NCBI GenBank assembly: GCA_024102815.1
Contig: JAGFJJ010000049.1
Span: forward strand, 1 to 64,000
DNA: 64,000 nucleotides
Reading direction: 5' to 3'
Source: Phycisphaerae bacterium
Lineage (GTDB): Bacteria; Planctomycetota; Phycisphaerae; UBA1845
Below, piece after piece: positions 36,088 through 44,492 of the stretch (position 1 is the stretch's first letter; each line of letters opens with the position of its first letter). Under the pieces are notes generated by a model, which was not told where the DNA came from, made no database searches, and was given only the letters and a program-made list of their open reading frames with translations. The position numbers were made by a program, and so were the translations under genes.

Positions 36088-36633
36088 TCACGGCGTTGAC
36101 CTGTCTTTCCCAGAACGTCCGGGGAAATTGCGCAAAGGGTCAAGCTCCTGCCGATGCAGAATCGCACCGCAGCGGGGACAACGAAGGCCGTCTTCCGCGA
36201 AGACCCACTCCCCTTTTCCCCCGACTCCCGATTCGAGGCGAAGCTCGGAAACATGGGCACGCCCGTCGGGCCCCTTCGTAAACCGGACCGCAACCTCGAA
36301 GGGGCCGTGCTTGTCGCATTCAAACGTTTCCACAGGATATGCCGGTCGACCGCAACGCGGGCAGGCTCGCGGCTCGGACTGGCCGCTTTCATAAAAATAG
36401 TGCCCGCCTTCACACTTCCAGCGTAGTTGGACATCGCGCAAGGTACGCTGCGGCGCCACCGTGGGACGATCCTGGCGCCAGACGCGCCACGCTGCAAACA
36501 GGAGGATCGCCGCAAGCGATGCGACAAGCAGACTGATCGTCGCAGTGCGGTAAACGGATTGCTGAGCTACGATGCGGACTGTCCGACGCCGCCCTTCCCT
36601 GGACCGGCGACGTTCAGACGAGGTAGGGGTCAT
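36088..36633 (-). CDS. Single-pass membrane protein with two zinc-ribbon-like pairs
   Basis: The 181 residues comprise an Arg-rich start, one helix near residues 30-49 (TATISLLVASLAAILLFAAW) and a soluble region. That region has CEGGHYFYESGQSEPRACPR, CPRCGRPAYPVETFECDKHG and CPRCGAILHRQELDPLRNF. The Cys pairs suggest zinc binding. The start overlaps the end of the upstream prepilin-like gene by four bases (ATGA), so the two are coupled. Family not recognised beyond this; it may help handle the prepilin-like product. Confidence 0.75.
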   Translation of the reverse strand: MTPTSSERRRSREGRRRTVRIVAQQSVYRTATISLLVASLAAILLFAAWRVWRQDRPTVAPQRTLRDVQLRWKCEGGHYFYESGQSEPRACPRCGRPAYPVETFECDKHGPFEVAVRFTKGPDGRAHVSELRLESGVGGKGEWVFAEDGLRCPRCGAILHRQELDPLRNFPGRSGKDRSTP

Positions 36634-37562
36634 CTCTTAAGACGTTCAACGCGGAGCGGTCCGGTCCACCAGAACAGACGGTCCTTCGCAAAAGAGTAGT
36701 GGAATAGACGGTTCTGAACCGGCAGGCCGCAAAGCGTACAACCACCGGCGAGGCAGTCTTCATAACGGAATCGAAGCTCCCGCTGCATGACTTCATCGGT
36801 GCGGACGGACCGAACACCGCCACCGAGCGTCAGGATGTTGATCCCGCGCCAGTGCCTCGTGGTCAGCCAGGGCTCCTGCATCCGCTGCGCGAACATGTCG
36901 AACCCATCGTCCCAGGAAAGCTGCCCGGCGTTCCTCGAAGGCCCCCCTGAGAAAGGTTTGCCATCCGGCTTGGGAGGAGCTTGCCCCGCAAAGGTGTCAG
37001 GCCCCATGTCCGCCACCATGATCGTATCCAGCGGATGCGAGGGATGGTTGCGATCGAGGTCGGCAAGCTGGCCGCCGGCGGCCGTCATCATGAAACTGTT
37101 GATCCCGTAGCTCGGATAGTCGGCAACATTCGGGTCGCGCATGAAATTGGGCGACTGAATGATGCGTAGACGATACGGATCCTCCGGACAGGTCAGTGCG
37201 ACGGGATCCTGCATGTAGTTCGGGAAGAGCTTCAGGAACCAGACATTCGGCGACTGCTCCACATCACCGGAGGAACGCGCGTTGGAAAGCGGAGACGGCG
37301 GCGGCGTTTTCACATCGGCCGGCAGCCAGCCGTCATTCTCCAACCGGTATACTTGAAGGCTCTGGTAGATGCTGCGAAGGTTGTGCTTGCAGACCGTGTC
37401 GGAAGCCATCTTCATCGTGCGATGCAACGATGGAAGAAGCATGGTGATCAGGATGCCGATGATGGCGATCACCACCAGCGTCTCGATCAGGGTGGTTGCT
37501 TCTCTACGGAAGTACCTTCCGTTTGCAACCCCAGCACAGGCTGATCGCGAAAGAGGTGTCAT
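36630..37562 (-). CDS. Prepilin-type N-terminal cleavage/methylation protein
   Basis: From ATG 37562 about 310 residues. A short basic leader leads to the type IV prepilin helix REATTLIETLVVIAIIGILI with the conserved Glu at +5. The residue before the cut is Ala where Gly is usual, and TTLIE replaces FTLIE. The rest is a globular domain with CPEDPYRLRI, ADMGPDTFAGQAPPKPDG and a C-terminal CLAGGCTLCGLPVQNRLFHY segment. Planctomycetes encode many such pseudopilin-like proteins. It is followed in coupled fashion by the zinc-ribbon membrane protein. Confidence 0.85.
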   Translation of the reverse strand: MTPLSRSACAGVANGRYFRREATTLIETLVVIAIIGILITMLLPSLHRTMKMASDTVCKHNLRSIYQSLQVYRLENDGWLPADVKTPPPSPLSNARSSGDVEQSPNVWFLKLFPNYMQDPVALTCPEDPYRLRIIQSPNFMRDPNVADYPSYGINSFMMTAAGGQLADLDRNHPSHPLDTIMVADMGPDTFAGQAPPKPDGKPFSGGPSRNAGQLSWDDGFDMFAQRMQEPWLTTRHWRGINILTLGGGVRSVRTDEVMQRELRFRYEDCLAGGCTLCGLPVQNRLFHYSFAKDRLFWWTGPLRVERLKR

Positions 37563-37781
37563 GGCACGACGTCCAGCATACACCGATTCCGACAGAAACG
37601 CAACGATTTTTTACGGACTGAAGAACTTTTGCATCTTTCCGTCACAATTCTCACGTCCGGCGGTGACAATTGGTTTATCGGCAAGCGCCTTTGAAAAAAT
37701 CGCCGAACTTCGCTAACCTCCTGTCCACCCGGGGAGCCTTTCCATTATTGGTGCATCTGCACCACAAGCAGCAGTGTAATT

Positions 37782-39644
37782 GTGAAACAGCTTCTGAATA
37801 ATCGAGTCTCCGACGAGTTGCTGCCCTTCGTTCGTCAACCGGGCCAATACATCGGCGGTGAGATTAACCAACTCGCCCGGCCCGGGGACTGGGAGCGGGC
37901 CGAGGTCCGCGTCGCCGTCGCCTTTCCCGACGCCTACACCATCGGGATGTCGCACCTCGGGTGCCAGATCCTCTACTGGCTGATTAACCATACTCCCGGG
38001 TGCGCGGCCGAGCGCGTCTACTGCCCATGGCTGGACGCCGAAGAGATCATGCGCCGCCGGCGCATCCCCCTGTTCACCTGGGATACGCGCCAACCGGTTG
38101 CCACCGCAGACATCCTCGCGGTCTCGCTCCAGTACGAGATGGCCTTTACCTCCGTGCTCCAGATTCTCGATTTGACGGGCATCCCGCTGCGCAGCCGTAA
38201 TCGAGACGACACCCACCCGCTGGTCATCGCGGGGGGTCCCCAAGCCGACAATCCCGAGCCTGTTGCCGACTTCGTCGATCTCGTCGTCATCGGAGACGGC
38301 GAGGGCTCCATGGCCGCCATCCTCGAGACGGCGCAGGAATTGAAGAGGTCCGGCGTCCGGCGGCGAGAGATGATTCCCATCCTCGCCCGGCGCTTTCCTT
38401 GGGCCTATGCGCCAGGACTTTACGAGGTCAGCTACCGCCCTGACGGAACGATCGACGCCACCCGCCCGAACGATCCGACGTTGCCGGCCGCAATCACCCG
38501 CTGCCAGACGCCCGATTTCGAGAACGCCCCCTTTCCGGTCCGCCCGATCGTCCCCTGGGTCGAAGTCGTTCACGACCGTATTGCCATCGAAATTATGCGC
38601 GGCTGTCCCCAGAGATGCCGCTTTTGTCACGCGGGTTACACCAAGCGCCCGCTGGGCATGCGCAGCGTGGACCAGATCTTGGGCATGGCCGAGGAAATGT
38701 ACCGCTCGACCGGTCAAGAGGAGCTCGGCCTGCTCTCTCTTTCCACGGCAGATTACCCGCATCTGCGCGAACTCGCGGAGCGGGTGAACGAGCGGTTTGC
38801 CTCGCGGCATGTGAACATCTCCGTTCCATCGCTGCGTGTGGACAAGATGCTTCAGAACATTCCCTGGATGGTCAGCACGGTTCGCAAGGGTGGGCTGACC
38901 ATGGCCGTAGAAGCCGCCAGCGACGACCTTCGCGCCGCGATCCGCAAACTGGTCACCGATGGAAATCTGCTCGACGGCGTCAAGGAGGCTTACCGGGCCG
39001 GTTGGCGAACCGTAAAGCTCTACTTCATGTGCGGTTTCCCGGGGGAACGGCCGGAAGACATCGAAGAGATCGTTCATCTGTCGCGACGCGTGAGCGAGGC
39101 CCGCCGTGATGTCGCCAGCGGGCCCGCACAGGTAAATGCTTCCGTCGGCTGGCTCGTGCCCAAACCGTACACACCGTTCCAATGGGCGGCACAACCCCGC
39201 GCCGAGTACTTTCACGACGCACGGCGACGCATGGCCAGCGTTCTCCAAGGTTATAATGGGAGCAACGGCCGAGCGGGCAAGGGCAAGAAGAAGTCCAAGA
39301 CGTATCGAGGGGTGAAAATCAAGACACACTCCGTGGAGCGATCCGTGCTCGAAGGCGTATTCGCCCGCGGCGATCGCCGCCTGGCCCCGGTCATCGAGCG
39401 TGCCTACCAGATGGGCGCCCGCTTCGACGGCTGGGACGAATGTTTCAATTCCCGTTTGTGGGACGATGCTTTTGCGGCCGAGTGCGTTGACCCCGCGTGG
39501 TATGCCCACCGCGAGCGCCGCCCGGACGAGGTTTTTCCCTGGTCTCACCTCCACGCTGGACCGCCCACCGACTATCTCGCACGGCAATACGACGACGTGT
39601 TCACGCAGATCGGCCGGGAGCGGCCGGTCGTACAGTTGGTGTAA
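37782..39644 (+). CDS. B12-binding domain / radical SAM protein (TIGR03960-type)
   Basis: The 620 residues begin at GTG. A cobalamin-binding-type N-terminal domain contains AFPDAYTIGMSHLGCQILYW and TWDTRQPVATADILAVSLQY. The radical SAM core holds the 4Fe-4S motif RGCPQRCRFCHAG (Cys275, Cys279, Cys282) and GGLTMAVEAASDDLRAAIRK. The C-terminal part has DGWDECFNSRLWDDAF. The gene is often paired with a TIGR03936/DUF2344 protein, which is absent here. The reaction is not established. Its start codon is about 220 bases from the divergent prepilin gene. Confidence 0.9.
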   Translation: MKQLLNNRVSDELLPFVRQPGQYIGGEINQLARPGDWERAEVRVAVAFPDAYTIGMSHLGCQILYWLINHTPGCAAERVYCPWLDAEEIMRRRRIPLFTWDTRQPVATADILAVSLQYEMAFTSVLQILDLTGIPLRSRNRDDTHPLVIAGGPQADNPEPVADFVDLVVIGDGEGSMAAILETAQELKRSGVRRREMIPILARRFPWAYAPGLYEVSYRPDGTIDATRPNDPTLPAAITRCQTPDFENAPFPVRPIVPWVEVVHDRIAIEIMRGCPQRCRFCHAGYTKRPLGMRSVDQILGMAEEMYRSTGQEELGLLSLSTADYPHLRELAERVNERFASRHVNISVPSLRVDKMLQNIPWMVSTVRKGGLTMAVEAASDDLRAAIRKLVTDGNLLDGVKEAYRAGWRTVKLYFMCGFPGERPEDIEEIVHLSRRVSEARRDVASGPAQVNASVGWLVPKPYTPFQWAAQPRAEYFHDARRRMASVLQGYNGSNGRAGKGKKKSKTYRGVKIKTHSVERSVLEGVFARGDRRLAPVIERAYQMGARFDGWDECFNSRLWDDAFAAECVDPAWYAHRERRPDEVFPWSHLHAGPPTDYLARQYDDVFTQIGRERPVVQLV

Positions 39645-39702
39645 TCTCGAGAGGTCCGGCGGTCGAGGCGCCCGCGACTTCGCGTCGAATTCGAATGGTG
39701 AC

Positions 39703-40785
39703 TCAGCCCGCCTGGGTCCGAGCGCTCACATATCCCCATACGGTCAGGACAAGCATGAGAACGAGAAGGAACCCTCCGGCGCATCGCACCAGAAAGGTCC
39801 GGAATCGCGATGAACCCGGAGGATCGAGGAATGGTGCCGCCAACGCGAAGAGGAGCATCGCGGCGAAGCCGACGCCCACCGCCGCTTCCGATGCCGCCCC
39901 CGGAAGCCACTTCCCCGCCAAGCGGATCGCCTGGAAGCCGCCGAGGAAATACCACTCCGGATGAATCCCCAGGGGCGTGGGACTGAGTGGATCGGCCGGC
40001 GGGCCCACGTGCTGCGGGACGGCGGCGGCAACGACAAACAGAACACTCAGGGCAGTCAGCCAGAGAAAAAGCTCGCCGCGCATGTACTCGGGCCAGAAGG
40101 GACGCGAGCGAAGCATCGCACTCGATCCAGGCCGTTCATGCGCGTCGGTTCGTAAACCATGGTGCTGGATGAGCCAGAGATGCGCTCCGACGAGCAGCAC
40201 GAGTGTCCAGGGTAAGACCGCCACATGGAGTGCGAAGAAGCGTCGCACGGTAACGTCGGTCAGTTCCGAACCGCCCAGCACGACATTCGTGATCCACTCG
40301 CCCAGAGCGGGGACTCCGGCCAGCAGTTGCAGGCCAATCTGCGTGGCAAAGAACCCTCGCTCATCGAGGGGCAGCACATACCCACTGAATGCCAGCGTCA
40401 GCACAAGGCCCATCATCGCCAGCCCGGTCCACCAGGTGACCTCTCGCGGGCGCTGATAGGCGCGCATGAAAAAGGCGGTCGCTCCATGAACGACCAGGCA
40501 GAGAATCAATGCATCTGCAGCCCGGGCATGCAGCGAGCGAATCCACTGCCCGTGTGGAACTTCCTCGATGATATTCGTCACGGACGCGTGGGCCTCAGCG
40601 CTGCCCGGATGGTAGTACATCAGGAGCAGCAGGCCGGTAACGACCTGGACGCCGAGCAGCAGAAGCGCCAGCCCGCCGCCGTAATACCACAGCGAATGGC
40701 GATGAACCGGGATTTCTTTGTGCCGCCCGACGGCGCGCAGGGCCTCCAGCCCGAGACGCTGATCCAACCATCGGAGGAGAGGCAT
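39703..40785 (-). CDS. Cytochrome b (b/b6-type) of a Rieske electron-transfer chain
   Basis: The 360 residues have a four-helix N-terminal cytochrome b domain: heme-ligand helices with RSLHARAADALILCLVVHGA and RRFFALHVAVLPWTLVLLVG followed by AHLWLIQHHG. The PEWYF-type motif follows as HPEWYFLGGFQAIRL at the start of the C-terminal domain, with three further helices. N- and C-terminal domains are in one chain (bc1-like). AAGGTG precedes the ATG. It lies 18 bases after the Rieske gene and is the last gene of the GMC-Tat-Rieske-cytochrome b operon. Confidence 0.93.
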   Translation of the reverse strand: MPLLRWLDQRLGLEALRAVGRHKEIPVHRHSLWYYGGGLALLLLGVQVVTGLLLLMYYHPGSAEAHASVTNIIEEVPHGQWIRSLHARAADALILCLVVHGATAFFMRAYQRPREVTWWTGLAMMGLVLTLAFSGYVLPLDERGFFATQIGLQLLAGVPALGEWITNVVLGGSELTDVTVRRFFALHVAVLPWTLVLLVGAHLWLIQHHGLRTDAHERPGSSAMLRSRPFWPEYMRGELFLWLTALSVLFVVAAAVPQHVGPPADPLSPTPLGIHPEWYFLGGFQAIRLAGKWLPGAASEAAVGVGFAAMLLFALAAPFLDPPGSSRFRTFLVRCAGGFLLVLMLVLTVWGYVSARTQAG

Positions 40786-40803
40786 TGGTTCACCTTACTT
40801 CCA

Positions 40804-41271
40804 TCAAGCCCGCGAGACTCTCACATCTTCGCCTTGAATCTCGACCCGCCATTGCGGCAAGGCACGGGTCGGTGGCCCGGCGAGCGCCCGCCCGTCGCGG
40901 ACATCGAACACACCCTCGTGACAGGGACAGAAGATCCGCTCCTGCTCGGGCTGGTAGCGCACCGTACAGCGTAGATGCGTGCAGAAAGCGCTGAAGGCGG
41001 CCCAAGTACCGTCGGCATAGTGGATGAGGAGCCCCGGCTCGTGGCCCATCTGAAAGTACGTGCCCTCGCCGGGATGAACTTCGAGCGCGGCCTTGGGCAG
41101 CAGCACCTCGTGCGTCTGCTGCTCATCCGCCTGCTGCTGAGCCGCCGCCGCCAGAAAACGGTACGCGGGATACCCGAGGCTCATCGCGTACGCTGCCGAG
41201 GCAACGCCCAGCGCGGCGCCGGAGAACTCGCGGCGACTTACCGGATTTCCTTCAGACTCCGACGGCTTCAT
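40804..41271 (-). CDS. Rieske 2Fe-2S protein, Tat-exported
   Basis: The 155 residues start with a twin-arginine signal (SRREFSGAALGVASAAYAMS) and one membrane anchor. The 2Fe-2S cluster motif is complete: CTHLRC with Cys97 and His99, and CPCHEG with Cys115 and His118, plus the disulfide pair Cys102/Cys117. It would transfer electrons from quinol to an acceptor with the downstream cytochrome b. It overlaps the preceding Tat-protein gene by 20 bases. Confidence 0.95.
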   Translation of the reverse strand: MKPSESEGNPVSRREFSGAALGVASAAYAMSLGYPAYRFLAAAAQQQADEQQTHEVLLPKAALEVHPGEGTYFQMGHEPGLLIHYADGTWAAFSAFCTHLRCTVRYQPEQERIFCPCHEGVFDVRDGRALAGPPTRALPQWRVEIQGEDVRVSRA

Positions 41272-41761
41272 CAGGGTTCCTCAATCGGGCAAAGGGATTC
41301 CGGCACGGCTCCTTGCCGGGCGCGTAATAGTTTCGATAGACCGGCGCCTGGCGCCGATCCGCTTCGAAATAATTTGTCGAGAGCAGGAACTGCGTGATGA
41401 GCTTTTCTTCCCAGTTCTCGATCTGCGTTCCCAGGTTGGCCCGCTCCTGGAGGATGTTCGTCCAGGCATACACCGGCCAGGCGAAGCTGAATTTGTACTC
41501 CCGGCTGTCCATCGGCTCCCGGCGGATGCGATCACGGGCGAAGCGGTGGAAGTCCGTCTCCGAGAATCCGAGCCCCGAGAGATGGCGGCGAAGCGCAGCA
41601 ATTACCAGGCGCATGTGTCTGCCGGCGTCCGTCCAGAGGCCGTCCAGCGCACCGCCCGCAACGAGGTTGACGCCCGTGCCGACCGCGAGGACTCCAACGA
41701 AGGCCCGCCGGGACAATCCCCGCTTGTTCTCCGGTCTCGGTTTTTCCGCGTGATCCTCCAT
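41252..41761 (-). CDS. Tat-exported small subunit of the GMC dehydrogenase (gluconate 2-dehydrogenase subunit 3-like)
   Basis: The 169 residues begin with a charged stretch, then a twin-arginine signal peptide (SRRAFVGVLAVGTGVNLVAG). The mature part is helical with an aromatic-rich segment (YKFSFAWPVYAWTNILQERA). It lies between the GMC oxidoreductase (10 bases) and the Rieske gene (20-base overlap), and such small Tat proteins escort GMC dehydrogenases in two- or three-subunit enzymes. I assign the subunit role from this context and architecture; sequence identity with subunit 3 is not certain. Confidence 0.7.
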   Translation of the reverse strand: MEDHAEKPRPENKRGLSRRAFVGVLAVGTGVNLVAGGALDGLWTDAGRHMRLVIAALRRHLSGLGFSETDFHRFARDRIRREPMDSREYKFSFAWPVYAWTNILQERANLGTQIENWEEKLITQFLLSTNYFEADRRQAPVYRNYYAPGKEPCRNPFARLRNPDEAVGV

Positions 41762-41771
41762 GCAAGTTCCT

Positions 41772-43223
41772 CTAGAGTTGATCGACCGCCCACAGCGTAA
41801 GGGCCGCCAGCGTCAACGTCGGATTGGCCGGCGGTGTCGTTGGAAACACACCCGAGCCCGGCAGCAACAGATTGGACTTGCCGTGCCAGGCGAGATTCCG
41901 ATCGACAACGGATGTCTGCGGATCGGTTCCCATCGGTGTTGTGCCGGTGATGTGTGACTCCCCCACCGACCGGCCCTGAATCTCGATGTCCTCCACTGGC
42001 AATGGCGCCAGGACCTTATCGAGCAATTCCGGCAGTTTCTGGAAGGCTCGCTCGGTGTAGTCCCCGTCCTCGGCCGCGAAGGTGTACGGCTTTCCGAAGT
42101 GCAAAGGCCCCGATGTCCGGCTCGATGAATCGACGCCCACGTGGCTTCGATCGTTGGGCAGCACCTCGGCGATCGCCTTGAAATGAAACACCTCGCGCCA
42201 GCGGTCGCGCTGCACGCGCAGGCGGGGGATGTTACTCCCTTCCAGGAGCATGCCCGCATGGTCCTTGCGGAATGGGCCGTCGTAGAGCATGAAGCCTTGC
42301 GAAGTCAGGCTTGTGCTGCCGCCGAACGAACGCAGGCCGTTCAGCTTGACCGAAACGTAGGTGCTGCGCTGGTCGCCCAATCGCTTGCCCAGGAGAGGGT
42401 GCTCCAGACCGGACTGCATCAGCAGGAAGGGGTTCACGATCGCGTTCGTGCCCAGCACGACCATGTCACCCGGCGTCGTCCGCTCCTTCCCTGCGGGAAT
42501 ATCAAACCATGTCACGCCGGTCGCCATGTTGCCCGAGGTTTCCACGCGAAGGACGGGGCTTTCCAGGCGAAGCTCGACGCCGGGAAGCTGGAAGACGTCG
42601 GCCATCGAATTCAGCACGGTGAACTTGGCATCCACGGGGCAGAATGTGCACACCCCCGAAGCGCAACATTGGGCACGCGGCGGATTCTTCTGCGGCAGGC
42701 TCCAGCGTGCCGAGGGCATGGGAATGTACTGTCCCGGATAGGCTCGCGCCAGCGCCTCCTCGGCCTCGCCCATCAGGTGCGGCGGAAGCGGGCACGGGCC
42801 GCTGCGTGGATAGGGTGTATCGGCTCCGCCGCTGACGCCCATGATCCGCTCGGCTTCGTCGTAGTAGGGCTCGAGTTCGTCATAGGAAATGGGCCAGTCG
42901 TATCCCACGCCGTACATGGTCTTCATGCGGAAGTCGTTGGGCATGAAGCGCGGCGTACAGGCCCACCACGTGTTGGAGTTGCCGCCGAAGGTCACGTGCA
43001 CGGACCAGTGCCGGTTCTCCGGCGTACGGTTCGTGTAGACTTCCGGCTCGTCCAGATCGCCGGGGCGGCCCGTCTCCAGTCGCCACTCCAGAGGGCGATG
43101 CGTACCCCGCTCCAGCACCAGCACGCGAGGCCTGCGTTGCCCGAAGCGCTGCATGTACCGGCGCAGGAAGAACGCCCCGGAGAAGCTGGTTCCGACGATG
43201 ATAAGGTCGTATCGGTCGTTCAT
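41772..43223 (-). CDS. GMC-family FAD oxidoreductase (large subunit)
   Basis: The 483 residues have an FAD Rossmann start, DLIIVGTSFSGAFFLRRYMQ then RVLVLERGTHRP. This is followed by VTFGGNSNTWWACTPRFMPN, a Cys-rich segment PRAQCCASGVCTFCPVDAKF that may hold an Fe-S cluster or structural disulfides, and the C-terminal GESHITGTTPMGTDPQTSVV, with the conserved His and a late Asn region (PPANPTLTLAALTLWAVDQL). Membrane-linked sugar or alcohol dehydrogenases are of this type. It lacks its own signal peptide, so export would rely on the Tat partner. Substrate unknown. Confidence 0.9.
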   Translation of the reverse strand: MNDRYDLIIVGTSFSGAFFLRRYMQRFGQRRPRVLVLERGTHRPLEWRLETGRPGDLDEPEVYTNRTPENRHWSVHVTFGGNSNTWWACTPRFMPNDFRMKTMYGVGYDWPISYDELEPYYDEAERIMGVSGGADTPYPRSGPCPLPPHLMGEAEEALARAYPGQYIPMPSARWSLPQKNPPRAQCCASGVCTFCPVDAKFTVLNSMADVFQLPGVELRLESPVLRVETSGNMATGVTWFDIPAGKERTTPGDMVVLGTNAIVNPFLLMQSGLEHPLLGKRLGDQRSTYVSVKLNGLRSFGGSTSLTSQGFMLYDGPFRKDHAGMLLEGSNIPRLRVQRDRWREVFHFKAIAEVLPNDRSHVGVDSSSRTSGPLHFGKPYTFAAEDGDYTERAFQKLPELLDKVLAPLPVEDIEIQGRSVGESHITGTTPMGTDPQTSVVDRNLAWHGKSNLLLPGSGVFPTTPPANPTLTLAALTLWAVDQL

Positions 43224-43596
43224 GTTCGATGCGCGGCCGGTGCGCCTCTCCCGCTGCCGCTATGTCGGCCCGCGGCGGATTGTACATTGCTTAACCCCGG
43301 TTCAAAGTGGAGTTCCCGCGACGGGGCAGGCCAGCCGGCACACGGCGCGCGTCCGCGACCATGCAGCGCAGGTCCGATAGTGTTGATCTACACGGCCCGA
43401 TGGGAATCGCAGGGCGTCCCGCACTCGGGGCAGACGCCGCTGGCGTTGCCGCGAAGGTCAACGGCGAAGCGAGTGCAAAGGCGAGTACGTCGCCACGTTG
43501 AACAATTCTCAATGAACAAACGAGGGTCTCGATGACGGCGGGGACGGAAAGACGAGCAGACTGGAGCCGCGCATTCGAGTATCCGGCATTCTCCGG
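43224..43596. other. Intergenic stretch with a gene remnant
   Basis: About 370 bases between the GMC operon and the zinc-ribbon protein. It holds the degenerate zinc-ribbon tail at 43388-43477 on the minus strand and no intact gene. Nothing else is recognised; the promoter of the GMC operon should lie near 43230-43300. Confidence 0.5.
43388..43477 (-). pseudogene. Remnant of a zinc-ribbon C-terminal tail (CPECGT type)
   Basis: Read on the minus strand this frame gives C-T-R-F-A-V-D-L-R-G-N-A-S-G-V-C-P-E-C-G-T-P-C-D and ends HRAV with TAG. It closely resembles the intact tail of the 48249-48845 protein (CANCAYDLRGNVSGVCPECG). The second Cys of the first pair is Phe and the usual Tyr is Val. 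There is no convincing start codon or upstream domain. It is best read as a decayed copy or the leftover 3' end of a deleted gene. Confidence 0.5.
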
Positions 43597-44310
43597 TCAG
43601 CGGACAATTCTGACCAATCGCTCGATGATCCGCTGATCTTCCGGCGTGGCGTCGACGCGCACATGGGGGCCGTCGCGGCGAACCAGCACGGGTACGTCCT
43701 CGAAGGCCAAAAGCCGCCAGAGGCTCTCTGCTTGCGGCTCGCGGAGCGGATAGGTCTTGGAAGTCGTCCAGGTCGGCCGGGCGTGCTCGATGGACCGCCG
43801 GCGATCGGGGTAGCGAAGGTGGTCGAGGCGGGTCAGCAAGGCCACGAAATCGTTCACAACATTGGCTTGATCGGATGTGCCGCGAACGATCACGCCATCG
43901 TCGGACCGGCCCACGAGCACGGGAACATGATCGGGGGCCAGCAAGTTGAACAGTGCATCAGCCTTGGCCTTGGGGAGCTCGAAGCCGTATCGAACATCGT
44001 CGCTGCCGCTGCGGTCTCCGGCCAGCCATTGGGTCCGTTGATGCCACCGGGTGCCGCGGCTCTTGGCCCGTTCACCCGCCCACCAGGCTATGTACACGGC
44101 GGCTCCCACCATGGCCAGCGCGAGGATCGCCGGACCGGGCCCCCGACGGCACCCGGCAGGCTTGATGCCCGCCAAGCCGGGTGACACGCGTCCTGCGACC
44201 GGGCGTCCGCAGGCCGCGCAAAACCGTGCATGGGGGGGATTTACGTGGTGACAAGCTGGGCAATGGCGCGAAATCCGCGGGACGGATGATGGCAACGGCG
44301 TGCCGCACAT
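43597..44310 (-). CDS. Zinc-ribbon membrane protein with two secretin-N-like repeats
   Basis: From ATG 44310, 237 residues. Residues 17-37 form a double Cys pair (CPACHHVNPPHARFCAACGR), followed by a membrane helix (GPAILALAMVGAAVYIAWW). Two tandem related repeats of about 55 residues follow. Each has the pattern L-x3-A-x2-L-(F/W)-x-LLA-x3-VPVLV-x-R-x2-D/P-x-V-x-V-x5-Q, as in the secretin N-terminal (N1/N2) domain. Secretin-type repeats without a pore domain suggest a periplasmic interaction module; the role is not known. Confidence 0.75.
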   Translation of the reverse strand: MCGTPLPSSVPRISRHCPACHHVNPPHARFCAACGRPVAGRVSPGLAGIKPAGCRRGPGPAILALAMVGAAVYIAWWAGERAKSRGTRWHQRTQWLAGDRSGSDDVRYGFELPKAKADALFNLLAPDHVPVLVGRSDDGVIVRGTSDQANVVNDFVALLTRLDHLRYPDRRRSIEHARPTWTTSKTYPLREPQAESLWRLLAFEDVPVLVRRDGPHVRVDATPEDQRIIERLVRIVR

Positions 44311-44492
44311 GGCACGAATATTATAGCAGCACGATGTCCTGAGCGGACGTAAGAAATCGCCCAGCGGCGACGCACATCCGGGCGCCGTATTGACGGGGAT
44401 TCTCGTGCAGAACTCGCCGGACCGTCTAAAATAGAATTCAGTCGGCGCGATGGTCGGACGCGCCTCACGCTTCAACCCACGGGAGAAATCGC

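Noticed and set aside
37713..39587. 624-codon frame opposite the radical SAM gene
   Set aside because: Composition and lack of motifs show it is the complement of a real, motif-rich gene.
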